A stretch of 64,000 nucleotides of DNA from Gordonia sp. SL306 (GTDB lineage: Bacteria; Actinomycetota; Actinomycetes; Mycobacteriales; Mycobacteriaceae), in the NCBI RefSeq assembly GCF_026625785.1, contig NZ_CP113063.1:3720001-3784000 (forward strand), given 5' to 3'. Under the pieces are notes generated by a model that had not been told where the DNA came from, did no database searches, and saw only the letters and a list, made by a program, of their open reading frames with translations. This document shows, piece by piece, positions 17,967 to 28,223 of the stretch. Position numbers and translations under genes: made by a program. Within the stretch, counting starts at the first letter, position 1. Each line of letters opens with the position of its first letter.

Positions 17967-19069
17967 AAATCACTGCCATCGAAGCGATTCCGTTCGCGAT
18001 CCCTTACCTCAAACCTCTGAAGTTCGCCTCCGGTGAGGTGCACACCGCGGAGCATGTCCTGGTTCGGGTGCACACAGATGACGGGCTGGTGGGTGTGGCG
18101 GAGGCGCCACCGCGGCCGTTCACCTACGGCGAGACCCAGGACGGCATCATCGCGGTCATCGAGAAGGTCTTCGCGCCCCAAGTGATCGGCCTGACGCTCC
18201 TCGAGCGCGAGGTCGTGGTCTCCCGGCTGGCCCGCACGATCGGCAACCCGACCGCGAAATCGGCGCTGGACATGGCCATCTGGGACGCGCTCGGAAAGAC
18301 GCTGGCACTCCCGGTGTCCGATCTGCTCGGCGGTTACACCGATCGTATGCGGGTCAGTCACATGCTGGGCTTCGCCGATCCGGCGACGATGGTCGCCGAG
18401 GCCGAGAAGATGCGTGACACGTACGGCATCACCACGTTCAAGGTGAAGGTCGGACGTCGGCCGATCACGCTGGACACCGCGGTCGTGCGCGCCCTCCGTG
18501 ACCGATTCGGCGACGAGATCGACCTCTACGTCGACGGCAACCGGGGATGGACCGCGTCGGAGTCCGCCCGCGCGATGAAGGAGATGTCCGACCTCGGACT
18601 GCTGTTCGCCGAGGAACTCTGCCCCGCCGACGACGTGATGAGCCGGCGATGGCTCGTCGGCCAGGTCGATGTGCCGTTCATCGCCGACGAGTCGGTGCCG
18701 ACCGCCGCCGACGTCACCCGTGAGATCCTCGGTGGCTCGGCGACGGCGATCAGCATCAAGACCGCGCGCACCGGATTCACTGCATCGCGGCGCGTCCACC
18801 ATCTCGCCGAGGGGCTGGGCCTGGAAGTGGTGATGGGCAATCAGATCGACGGCCAGGTCGGGACGTCGTGCGCACTGGCCTTCGGCGCCGCGTTCGAATC
18901 GACATCGCGAAACGCCGGGGAGTTGTCGAACTTCCTGGACATGAGCGACGACCTCCTGGCCGAGCCGCTGCAGATCCGGGACGGATACCTGCACCGATCA
19001 TCGGCCGCCGGAATCGGTGTCGAGATCGATCCCGACAAACTGGCCCACTATCGACTTGATCGGAGCTGA
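17963..19069 (+). CDS. catB: Muconate cycloisomerase
   Basis: 368 residues of the enolase superfamily, MLE subgroup. Catalytic lysines are in TTFKVKVG (K160, K162) and ISIKTARTG (K266). Metal ligands are D191 (YVDGNRGW), the Glu of LLFAEE (about 217) and D242 (FIADES). It converts cis,cis-muconate to muconolactone. The ATG overlaps the catR stop (ATGA) and catC follows after 4 bp, so catR-catB-catC-catA is likely one transcript. Confidence 0.92.
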   Translation: MKITAIEAIPFAIPYLKPLKFASGEVHTAEHVLVRVHTDDGLVGVAEAPPRPFTYGETQDGIIAVIEKVFAPQVIGLTLLEREVVVSRLARTIGNPTAKSALDMAIWDALGKTLALPVSDLLGGYTDRMRVSHMLGFADPATMVAEAEKMRDTYGITTFKVKVGRRPITLDTAVVRALRDRFGDEIDLYVDGNRGWTASESARAMKEMSDLGLLFAEELCPADDVMSRRWLVGQVDVPFIADESVPTAADVTREILGGSATAISIKTARTGFTASRRVHHLAEGLGLEVVMGNQIDGQVGTSCALAFGAAFESTSRNAGELSNFLDMSDDLLAEPLQIRDGYLHRSSAAGIGVEIDPDKLAHYRLDRS

Positions 19070-19073
19070 CGAG

Positions 19074-19358
19074 ATGCTCTTCCACGTACGGATGGACGTC
19101 AACATCCCGCACGACCTGGACCCGGACACCAGAGCCGAGACCGTGGCGCGGGAAAGGGCGTACTCGCAGGATCTCCAGCGGTCCGGCAAGTGGCCGCACA
19201 TCTGGCGGATCGTCGGGGAGTACTCCAATTTCTCCGTCTTCGATGTGGCCGACAACGATGAACTGCACAGCATCTTGTCGGGGCTTCCGTTGTTCGCCTA
19301 CATGGACATCTCGGTGACCCCCTTGGCCACCCACCCCTCGGATATCGCTGCGGGCTGA
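19074..19358 (+). CDS. catC: Muconolactone delta-isomerase
   Basis: 94 residues, the normal size for this small alpha+beta barrel enzyme. The ATG at 19074 (MLFHVRMDV) is chosen over an upstream frame extension that overlaps catB. Family features are DVNIPHDLD, GKWPHIWRIVGEYSNFSVFD and LFAYMDISVTPLATHP. It isomerises muconolactone to 3-oxoadipate enol-lactone, the substrate of PcaD encoded 11 kb upstream. Confidence 0.92.
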   Translation: MLFHVRMDVNIPHDLDPDTRAETVARERAYSQDLQRSGKWPHIWRIVGEYSNFSVFDVADNDELHSILSGLPLFAYMDISVTPLATHPSDIAAG

Positions 19359-19412
19359 CCGGCCCTCACCCGAAGCGTCAGCCCACAGGCCAGCACAGAA
19401 GGAGTTCCACCC

Positions 19413-20288
19413 ATGACCGACATCAGCTTTGAGGCCGAAACGTCCGCGAAGGCGGCCGACTCCGGGGCCAACGCCTCCGCCCGGTTCCGGGAGCGCATGG
19501 CGAGCGGCGGCACCCGCTCCGGTGTCGTCGACACCGAGCGCGTCAACTACCTCGCCACCAAGGTGGTCAAGGGCCTCAACGACATCATCATCTCCGATCG
19601 GGTCAGCTACGAGGAGTACAACGCCCTCAAGGCATGGCTGATCCGCGTCGGCGAGGACGGCGAATGGCCGCTGTTCCTCGACGTGTGGCTCGAACATTCG
19701 GTGGAAGAGGTCGCCAACGAGCATCGTGAGGGCAGCAAGGGCACGATCGAGGGTCCGTACTACATCGACGGCTCACCCGAGCTGCCGTGGAACGGCACCA
19801 TTCCGATGCGCGACGACGAGCCGGGCACCCCGCTCGAGTTCTCCGGGCAGGTTCGCGCGGTGGACGGCACCCCGCTGTCGGGCGCCAAGGTCGAGCTGTG
19901 GCACGCCGACGATCTCGGCTTCTACTCGCAGTTCGCACCCGGACTGCCGGAATGGAATCTGCGCGGATCGTGGACTGCCAACGAGGACGGGCGTTTCGAG
20001 ATCCACACGTTGCGACCGGCTCCGTACCAGATCCCGACCGACGGCGCGTGTGGCCAGCTCATCGAGGCGGCCGGTTGGCACGCCTGGCGTCCGGCCCACC
20101 TGCATTTCAAGGTGAGCTCTCCCGGTTACGAACTGATCACCACGCAGCTGTACTTCCCAGGTGACCCGCACAACGACGACGACATCGCCACGGCGGTCAA
20201 GCCGGAACTCATGCTCGACCCGCACTCCGCCCCGAACGGTGAAGGCGTTGTCGTCAACTACGATTTCGTGCTTGATCCCGAGGGCTGA
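19413..20288 (+). CDS. catA: Catechol 1,2-dioxygenase (intradiol)
   Basis: 291 residues with a GAAGGAG ribosome-binding site. The non-haem Fe(III) ligands of intradiol dioxygenases are visible: Tyr in GFYSQF (Y171), Tyr in PAPYQIP (Y205) and the two His of RPAHLHF (H229, H231). The N-terminal helical dimerisation region is also present. It opens catechol to cis,cis-muconate. It is the last gene of the cat operon here; more often catA comes first in actinobacteria. The stop lies in sequence resembling the end of the dispersed repeat found immediately downstream. Confidence 0.93.
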   Translation: MTDISFEAETSAKAADSGANASARFRERMASGGTRSGVVDTERVNYLATKVVKGLNDIIISDRVSYEEYNALKAWLIRVGEDGEWPLFLDVWLEHSVEEVANEHREGSKGTIEGPYYIDGSPELPWNGTIPMRDDEPGTPLEFSGQVRAVDGTPLSGAKVELWHADDLGFYSQFAPGLPEWNLRGSWTANEDGRFEIHTLRPAPYQIPTDGACGQLIEAAGWHAWRPAHLHFKVSSPGYELITTQLYFPGDPHNDDDIATAVKPELMLDPHSAPNGEGVVVNYDFVLDPEG

Positions 20289-20301
20289 TCGAGGGCCCTC
20301 C

Positions 20302-20440
20302 TCGCTGATCGAGTAGCCGCGAACGAAGTGAGTGGCCCCAGACCGCTGATCGAGTAGCCACGAACGAAGTGAGTGGCGTATCGAGATCACCACCGCCACA
20401 AACGGTGGGCCTCGATACGCCTCACTCACTCCGCTCCTCG
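20302..20440. repeat. Cluster of three dispersed-element copies
   Basis: Two direct copies (20302-20336 and 20343-20391), each starting CGCTGATCGAGTAGCC and running through GAACGAAGTGAGTGGC, are followed by one inverted copy (20407-20440, starting GGGCCTCGATACGCC). The region lies between convergent catA and the luciferase-like gene. The inverted copy overlaps the last codons and stop of the latter. Confidence 0.78.
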
Positions 20441-21385
20441 CCGACGTCCAGATGCCGAATTGCCTCCCGCGACCAGCGGAATGACCTCCTGGACAACGAG
20501 TTCGAGTTGACGCTCGTGATCGGCGAGCGGCCAGACGAGGACCTGGTCGACTCCCGCGTCGTGGTACTCCCGCAGCAGGGCGGCACATTGTTCGGACGAG
20601 CCGATGAGCACCCGGCCGGCGAGGTCGTGCTCGTCTCGGCCGAGGAGCCCGGCGAGTCGAATGAGCCACTGGGACCGTTCGCGCTCGGTGGGGGTCACCT
20701 GGGTCCACATCGTGGCGACCACGCAGGTCAGGTCGCGGTTGGAGCTGTCGGAGCGGCTCGCGCGCAGTACTTCTCGGCCGTGAGCGAGCTGGTCCGGCGT
20801 CGTGTTGTAGGCCGACGCGAGCCAGCCGTCGCCGAGGCGGGCGACCCGGCGCAGGCCTGCGGGCGATCCCCAGCTCGCAACCCACACCGGTGGTCTGCCT
20901 GAGCGTTTCGGCTTCGGTGCCAATGGTGTCGGGTCCGGGTAGAAGCGGCCCCGAGGTGACAGGTCGTCGTCGCGTCCGAGTTGAGAGCGCAGTACCCGGA
21001 CCGCCTCCTCGAACCGCGGCCACCGCTCATCGAAATCGACGCCGGAGAGTGCATAGTCGGTCGCCGAGGAGCCGGCGCCTACACCGAGGACGAATCGTCC
21101 GTCCGAGAGGATATCCAGTGCCGCAGCCGCTTTGGCGAGCGCAGCGGGACCGCGAACCACTGGTAGCGCAACCGTTGTCGCGAGGTCGAGATCTCCGCTG
21201 GCGTCGATGACCGACGCCAGCGAAACGATCCCGTCCAGCCATGGACGCCGGAAGGACAGATGATCATTGGCGGCCAGGGTGGCGAAGCCCAGGCGCTGCG
21301 CGGTCCGTGCGTACGACGACAATCGGCCCGCATCCCAACCGCGACCGTCGAGGTCGATCAGCGGCAGGTGTGCGCCGTACTCCAT
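20426..21385 (-). CDS. LLM-class (luciferase-like, probable F420-dependent) oxidoreductase
   Basis: 319 residues of TIM-barrel luciferase-like fold: YGAHLPLIDLDG at the start, ARTAQRLGFATLAANDHL, DILSDGRFVLGVGAGSSATDY and SGRPPVWVASWGSP. Actinobacterial members usually use F420 rather than FMN, but the cofactor cannot be proven here. Substrate unknown. Its C-terminal tail (RRRGAE) and TGA stop lie in a dispersed repeat, suggesting the original end was altered by the element. Confidence 0.8.
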   Translation of the reverse strand: MEYGAHLPLIDLDGRGWDAGRLSSYARTAQRLGFATLAANDHLSFRRPWLDGIVSLASVIDASGDLDLATTVALPVVRGPAALAKAAAALDILSDGRFVLGVGAGSSATDYALSGVDFDERWPRFEEAVRVLRSQLGRDDDLSPRGRFYPDPTPLAPKPKRSGRPPVWVASWGSPAGLRRVARLGDGWLASAYNTTPDQLAHGREVLRASRSDSSNRDLTCVVATMWTQVTPTERERSQWLIRLAGLLGRDEHDLAGRVLIGSSEQCAALLREYHDAGVDQVLVWPLADHERQLELVVQEVIPLVAGGNSASGRRRGAE

Positions 21386-21433
21386 CCTTGGAAAGTACTC
21401 TCGTCGAGCCCAGTTGGTCGAGTGGGCGGGTGG

Positions 21434-21574
21434 GGTGATCTCGATACGCCACTCACTTCGTTCGTGGCTACTCGATCAGCGGTCTGGGGCCGCTCGCTTC
21501 GTTTGCGCGGGTGGGCTTCGTTCTGTTGATCGAGTAGCCGACGAGCGGCAGCGAGGGGGCGTATCGAGATCACC
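21434..21574. repeat. Dispersed palindromic element, full copy
   Basis: Inverted arms 21434-21483 (GGTGATCTCGATACGCC, ending CTCGATCAGCGG) and 21526-21574 (GTTGATCGAGTAGCC, ending ATCGAGATCACC) surround a 42-bp centre. The right end supplies the TGA stop of the AAA ATPase gene (21570-21572). Confidence 0.8.
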
Positions 21575-23150
21575 GATCCGACGGCAGAATGTAGTGCAGT
21601 CCACGGAACGTCGCGCTACTGGCGAACACCGAGGCGTCGAGTTCCACCCCGCGGTGCGTTGCCATCCGCAGCGCCAGTCGCAGGAGCATCTTGATGTCGC
21701 GCGGCGTGATGTCGGGGAAGCCGCCGACCAGATCGTCGAGGAGACCCTCGCCCAGAACCACGTCGTTCCCGGCTGCGAGGATCTGCCAGACCTGTCGTGC
21801 ATCCTTGGGGCCGGGCGGCCGGTATTCGATGACGGCCGCGCAGCGGGCATGGATGGCCTCATCGACTCCGTCGATCCGGTTGGTCGTCAGGAACAGCAGT
21901 CCGTCGAAATACTCGAGGGTGCGCAGGAACTCGGCGACGATGGCGTTCTGGGCGAGGTCGAGCCCACGCTCCATCACGAAGACGTCGGCCTCGTCGAGGA
22001 GGAGTACGGCATCCCACCGCTTCGCACGGTCGAAGATCACCTCGAGATTCTTGCGTACGAGTTCGGCTGTCACGCCCAGAGATCCGGAGTGGATCGAATA
22101 CAGTGGGCGGCCGGTGACCTCCGCGTACACCTCCGCGGTGAGGGTCTTGCCCACCCCGGGCCGTCCCATCGCCAAGATCACGTTGCCTGCGGACTTTCCG
22201 TCGATGATATCGCCGGTGAAGACGGAGATGTCCGTGGTCAGGATGTTCAGCAACTCGCGCTGATCATCGGGGAGGACCAGCTTGTCCTGGAGATCGGCGT
22301 CGTAGGTGTACTCGGACAGATCGCCGGTGTTCACATCGAGAAAGTCCTGCGCGCCCAGATCGAAGACGCGGACCGCGGTGATCACCGGTACCGAACCATA
22401 GGCGCCGCCCTCGAACAGGACCGAGGCCGCGACCATCCTCAGCGCAGCGATCTCGCTGGGCGCGACGTCGTGGACGACTTTCCGGTTCTCGCGCTTGTTG
22501 GGCGAACGGTAGTCGTCGGTTCGGATCGCGCGGCCGGTGAAGGTGAACTGCTGCCCGAATCCGTCATCGATGACCTGCTGATACCGGTCGCGGCGTGCCT
22601 GGTATTCGGCCTTGAGCTCCACCGTCTCCTTGTACGCACCCCCGGCGGCGAGGACGTCGCCGGGCGGTTTGCCGACGATCTCGGTCTCCTCGAAGTACAG
22701 CACCCGCGGCTTGCGGGAGGGCCGCTTCACGGTGGCGTTGTCGGCCTCCATGGTGAACTTGATGCGGGGCCCGTGCGTGCGGTCGCCGTGTTCCAGCGTG
22801 ATGTCCATGACCAGGTACGGGTGCAGATAGCCGTCGGATTCACGGACGTACAGCCATCCATCGATGAGATCGTCACGCAGAAAACTCCGGAAGATCTCGG
22901 CGGCAGCGTCGACGTGCGGGATGGCCGGGAACTCGCCGGCACGTGCCGACCGGATCGCGGATACCGCCCGGGCGAAGGAGTCGTCGGCGGTGGACTCCGC
23001 GGTGGCGACCAGATCGGCGAGGGCGGCATCGGTGAGGTCGCGATCGGCGATCCCGATCTCCGGCGATCGCCACGACTGTGCCTGTTTGCGTGCGGCCGCG
23101 AGATCCTCCGACGAGGTGGCCGCGACCAGAGCGGTGGGTGCGACGAGCAT
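21570..23150 (-). CDS. AAA-family ATPase, role unknown
   Basis: 526 residues. The C-terminal half is a classical AAA domain: Walker A GRPGVGKT (329-336), Walker B VLLLDEADVF (382-391), LFLTTNRIDGVD as sensor 1 region and arginines in HARC. The N-terminal 300 residues have no domain I can name; they include an all-beta-looking stretch (YLVMDITLEHGDRT) and a helical segment. No transmembrane or protease domain is seen. It may be a stand-alone remodelling ATPase. Divergent from the MOSC gene; no operon partner. The stop codon is provided by the adjacent repeat. Confidence 0.8.
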   Translation of the reverse strand: MLVAPTALVAATSSEDLAAARKQAQSWRSPEIGIADRDLTDAALADLVATAESTADDSFARAVSAIRSARAGEFPAIPHVDAAAEIFRSFLRDDLIDGWLYVRESDGYLHPYLVMDITLEHGDRTHGPRIKFTMEADNATVKRPSRKPRVLYFEETEIVGKPPGDVLAAGGAYKETVELKAEYQARRDRYQQVIDDGFGQQFTFTGRAIRTDDYRSPNKRENRKVVHDVAPSEIAALRMVAASVLFEGGAYGSVPVITAVRVFDLGAQDFLDVNTGDLSEYTYDADLQDKLVLPDDQRELLNILTTDISVFTGDIIDGKSAGNVILAMGRPGVGKTLTAEVYAEVTGRPLYSIHSGSLGVTAELVRKNLEVIFDRAKRWDAVLLLDEADVFVMERGLDLAQNAIVAEFLRTLEYFDGLLFLTTNRIDGVDEAIHARCAAVIEYRPPGPKDARQVWQILAAGNDVVLGEGLLDDLVGGFPDITPRDIKMLLRLALRMATHRGVELDASVFASSATFRGLHYILPSDR

Positions 23151-23295
23151 GGTGGTCCTTTGTCGAGCGGCGCTGCCGATGGCGTTCTCACCAGGCTATC
23201 GACCGTATTTGACATGCGCCAATACTCAATATGGGCCCACTGAGACATGGTGTTTATGAATGCGGACACCGGTTCGCTGCGAATACGGTGGCGGT

Positions 23296-23838
23296 ATGGA
23301 GTACCGGTTCGAGGTCGTCTCGTTGTTGGTGTCGCCGCGGCACGCCTACTTCGGCAGGCCCAAGGACGGCCCCGCCGACGAGGTGGAGACCACCGCTCCC
23401 GATCGGGTGGACATCGTGGCGGACAAGGGGATACGCGGCGACCGATTCTTCGGGATCCGGGCGCACACGGAGGCATCGATCACCTTCTTGGCGCTCGAGG
23501 CGTGGCAGGCGGCTGCCGGCGACGTCGATCCGGTCGTCGCGCGACGCAATGTCGTGGTCGCCGGCCTCGAACTCGACCCGCTGCGCGGTCGTGAGTTCGA
23601 GATCGACAGCGGCGACGGCGGGATCGTCTTCCGTGGCGGTCGTCCCGCCCATCCGTGTTCGTGGATGGACTCGATGGCGGGTGAGGGTGTCCGAAAGGCG
23701 CTCATCGGTCGTGGCGGGCTGCGTGCTCAGCCGCTGTCGTCGGGCGTCCTCCGCGTCGGACAGGCGGTGATCAGATGCGACGTGGAACTCGATGCCTCGC
23801 GGGCGGCCGATCAGGTCAGGCGGGCACAGCCGTTGTGA
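23296..23838 (+). CDS. MOSC-domain protein
   Basis: 180 residues from the ATG at 23296 (MEYRFEVVSL); an earlier in-frame ATG adds 12 poor residues. MOSC features are GIRGDRFFGIRAH, RRNVVVAGLELDPLRGREF, the conserved cysteine in HPCSWMD and GLRAQPLSSGVLRVGQ. MOSC domains handle sulfur for molybdenum cofactor or act in Moco enzymes such as YiiM/mARC. Substrate unknown. Its last 23 bp overlap the 3' end of the convergent putA gene. Confidence 0.8.
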   Translation: MEYRFEVVSLLVSPRHAYFGRPKDGPADEVETTAPDRVDIVADKGIRGDRFFGIRAHTEASITFLALEAWQAAAGDVDPVVARRNVVVAGLELDPLRGREFEIDSGDGGIVFRGGRPAHPCSWMDSMAGEGVRKALIGRGGLRAQPLSSGVLRVGQAVIRCDVELDASRAADQVRRAQPL

Positions 23839-24799
23839 CCGGACGGCGTCGATCCGCGAGCGCCCGGAGAAAGAAGGCGACGTTGGCGGGCCTCTCGGCG
23901 AGGCGTCGGACGAAGTAGCCATACCACTCCCGGCCGTAGGGAATGTAGACGCGCACACGATGGCCGTCTCCGGCGAGCCGCAACTGTTCGTCGGTGCGGA
24001 TGCCGTACAGCATCTGGTGCTCCCAGGAGTCCTGGGCCCGACCGAACTCCGCCACCAGTTCGTGCGCGGCACCGATCATCATCGGATCGTGGCTGGCCAC
24101 CATCGGGTATCCGTTGCCGTTCATCAGGATCCGCAGACAACGCAGGTACGCCTCGTCGATCTGGGCGCGATCGGTGAACGCGACCGTGAGCGGCTCCGCA
24201 TATGCGCCCTTGCACAGTCGGATTCGTGCACCGGATTCGGCGAACTCACGACAGTCGTCTTCGGTGCGGCGCAGGTATGCCTGGAGGACGGTACCGAGTG
24301 AGGGGAAATCGCGACGCACGGTCCGCACGATGTCGAGCCGCTCGTCGACGGTGGCGTGATCCTCGGCATCGATCGTCACGAGGACGCCGGCCGTCTCGGC
24401 CGCTGCGCAGAGGGTGTGAACATTCTCTTCGGCTATCTTGCGCCCGTGTCGCGGCAGCGTCTGCCCGAGGGCGGTGAGTTTCACCGATACCTCCAGCGCC
24501 TTCAGGTCCGGCGATCGCATCCTCGACATCTCTTCCAGGAGCGAGAGGTACGCGTCGACGGTCTGAGTGGCCTGCGCCTCGTCGGTGGTGTCCTCGCCGA
24601 GATGGTCGATGGTGACCGACAATCCGTTGCCCAATGACTCGCGGATCGCCGCCGACACGTCGTCCTGTGTCTCGCCGGGGACGAATCGCTCGACGACACG
24701 TCTGGTCACCGTCAGCCGCTGCGACGTCGCCTTGATGCGATCGCTGGTAGCGGCCGCGGTGATGAACGGGCGTAGCGCGGTGTCGAAGAATCTGCTCAT
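23816..24799 (-). CDS. putA: Proline dehydrogenase
   Basis: 327 residues, the size of monofunctional actinobacterial proline dehydrogenase (PruB). The ATG at 24799 (MSRFFDTALRP) is chosen; the longer frame upstream lies over pruA. FAD-barrel motifs are EVSVKLTALGQTLP, VTIDAEDHATVDERL, GARIRLCKGAY and the substrate-contacting YIPYGREWYGYFVRRLAERP. It oxidises proline to pyrroline-5-carboxylate at the membrane face. It is 14 bp downstream of pruA on the same strand, so the two form a proline-utilisation operon. Confidence 0.92.
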   Translation of the reverse strand: MSRFFDTALRPFITAAATSDRIKATSQRLTVTRRVVERFVPGETQDDVSAAIRESLGNGLSVTIDHLGEDTTDEAQATQTVDAYLSLLEEMSRMRSPDLKALEVSVKLTALGQTLPRHGRKIAEENVHTLCAAAETAGVLVTIDAEDHATVDERLDIVRTVRRDFPSLGTVLQAYLRRTEDDCREFAESGARIRLCKGAYAEPLTVAFTDRAQIDEAYLRCLRILMNGNGYPMVASHDPMMIGAAHELVAEFGRAQDSWEHQMLYGIRTDEQLRLAGDGHRVRVYIPYGREWYGYFVRRLAERPANVAFFLRALADRRRPVTTAVPA

Positions 24800-24813
24800 C
24801 ACCGACCTCGGTC

Positions 24814-26442
<1,629 letters not shown>

Positions 26443-26529
26443 ACCAGGAGTTCAGCACCTCGGACCACGAGGTGATATGTCTGATCGGCAAAGTCTTCCG
26501 GTCCTTCTTTGTCGACCCGGACAAGGTGG

Positions 26530-27327
26530 TCACCGCATCACGGCCCGCGACCGAATCCGGCCGAGAAGCGCCAAGGCGATCAGCGTCGCTGCCAGCAGTA
26601 CCGACGTGCACGCTGCCGCGGAGAACACCTGACCGCGGTCGGACAGGCCGAAGATCGTCACCGGGAGGGTCTTCCAGGTCGCGGGGTAGACCATCACCGT
26701 GGCGCCCAGTTCACCCATCGACAGGGCCACGGCCAGGCCTGCCGCTGCGCCCAGGGCCGGCAGCAGGAGCGGCAGTGTCACGCGGGTCAGGACCCGAAAC
26801 GGTCCCGCACCGAGCGATTCCGCGGCCTGTCGATACGCGGGATCAAGTCGCCCCAGGGCGGCCGAGACGGCGCTGAAGGCGAACGCCAGCACCAACACCG
26901 TGTGCGCGACGATGACGATCCACTTCGTCCCGCCGAGCAGGAGCGGTTTCTCGTTGAAACTGATCAGCAGCCCCAGACCGATGGCGACCGACGGTACCGC
27001 GATCGGCAGGTGGAACACCGCGTCCACGACCCTGCCGACCCGCCCGCTCGCCTCGCCTGCGGCGATTGCCGCCCAGGTACCCAGGATCAGTGCCAGCGTG
27101 CCGGCGATGAACGCGGTCTGCAGGCTCACCGACAGGCTGGCGACGTTGTCGCCGGAGAGTGCGTCACCGAAGTGCGCGAGGCCGAGATCTGACGGCAACG
27201 GTCCCGTCCAGGAACCCGCGAATCCGGCCACCACGACGGTGGCGATCGGCGCGACGAACACCACCAGGACGACCACTGCGAACAACGTCCAGACAACCGC
27301 TCGGCCTCGTCGAGTCCAGAACAACAT
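26530..27327 (-). CDS. phnV: ABC transporter permease, 2-aminoethylphosphonate type (PhnV-like)
   Basis: 265 residues with about six membrane segments and the permease EAA-type loop YRQAAESLGAGPFRVLTRVT. The ATG at 27327 overlaps the stop of the preceding permease by one base (TGATG). With phnS, phnT and phnU it forms a spermidine/putrescine-like importer of the kind used for 2-aminoethylphosphonate. Last gene of the minus-strand phn operon. The assignment to phosphonates comes from the linked phosphonatase-like, FAD-oxidase and HD genes. Confidence 0.83.
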   Translation of the reverse strand: MLFWTRRGRAVVWTLFAVVVLVVFVAPIATVVVAGFAGSWTGPLPSDLGLAHFGDALSGDNVASLSVSLQTAFIAGTLALILGTWAAIAAGEASGRVGRVVDAVFHLPIAVPSVAIGLGLLISFNEKPLLLGGTKWIVIVAHTVLVLAFAFSAVSAALGRLDPAYRQAAESLGAGPFRVLTRVTLPLLLPALGAAAGLAVALSMGELGATVMVYPATWKTLPVTIFGLSDRGQVFSAAACTSVLLAATLIALALLGRIRSRAVMR

Positions 27328-28223
27328 CAGCGGCCTCCTGGCCGGCTCGTCGCCATCCGTGCGAACACGAGCCGATATGCGCCGTAGAGGATCAGTGACA
27401 GGAGCACCTGCACCGTCGCGATGACTGCGGCTCCCGGGAGGTCGAAGGAGACGATTCCGCGTGTGTACACCAGCATCGGCAGCGTCACCACGTCCTTCGC
27501 GCCGGTGAACAGCACGATGCCGAACTCGTTGAGCGTCAACAGCAGTACCAGGCTGCCGCCGGCCATCAGCGACGGCACCGCCTCGGGCAGGACCACGGTG
27601 CGCAATACACGCCATGGCGACGCGCCCAGGCTGGCGGCCACATCGAGCTGATCCTTCGACATCACCGTGAACGACGCGAGCAACGGGCGGACGACGAACG
27701 GTGTGAAGAAGGTGATCTCGGCGGCGATGACCCCGGCAGGCGTCGCGAGGAAATTCAACGGCCGATTGCCGGTGATCTCGAAGATGGCCGCATTCACCGC
27801 GCCGGCACTCCCGTACAGAAACGTGAACGCGAGGGTGATGAGAAACGAAGGCAGCGCGAGCACCGTGTCGATCAGGCGCGCCACGAGGGTGGAACCCGGG
27901 AAGGGGACGAAGGCCAGCACGATCGCGAGGAACGTGCCGAGGATGAGGCAGCCGACAGTGGAGCACACCGCGATCTGCGCCGTCATCGCGAGCGCGCGTC
28001 GGAAGATCTCACTGCCGAGCACGGCCCGCCACGTGCTCTGACCGGTACCGTCTGCCGACTCGGTCAGGACACGGACCAGAGGGTAGACGGCGATCACGAG
28101 GACGATCAGCAGCGGCGGCGCGACCCAGGCCGCCGGACGCCATCGGTCCGGAGGCGAATTCGGTTGCAGATCAGCCTGTTCGATCGGTGGCGGCGTCGGC
28201 GCCAGAACATCACTCGTGCTCAT
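27327..28223 (-). CDS. phnU: ABC transporter permease, 2-aminoethylphosphonate type (PhnU-like)
   Basis: 298 residues. The ATG at 28223 (MSTSDVLAP) overlaps the end of the ATPase gene. A proline-rich N-terminus precedes about six membrane segments; the EAA loop reads DVAASLGASPWRVLRTVVLP. It pairs with the second permease immediately downstream. As with its partner, transport of an aminophosphonate is inferred from context and from overall likeness to the PhnSTUV system. Confidence 0.83.
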   Translation of the reverse strand: MSTSDVLAPTPPPIEQADLQPNSPPDRWRPAAWVAPPLLIVLVIAVYPLVRVLTESADGTGQSTWRAVLGSEIFRRALAMTAQIAVCSTVGCLILGTFLAIVLAFVPFPGSTLVARLIDTVLALPSFLITLAFTFLYGSAGAVNAAIFEITGNRPLNFLATPAGVIAAEITFFTPFVVRPLLASFTVMSKDQLDVAASLGASPWRVLRTVVLPEAVPSLMAGGSLVLLLTLNEFGIVLFTGAKDVVTLPMLVYTRGIVSFDLPGAAVIATVQVLLSLILYGAYRLVFARMATSRPGGR

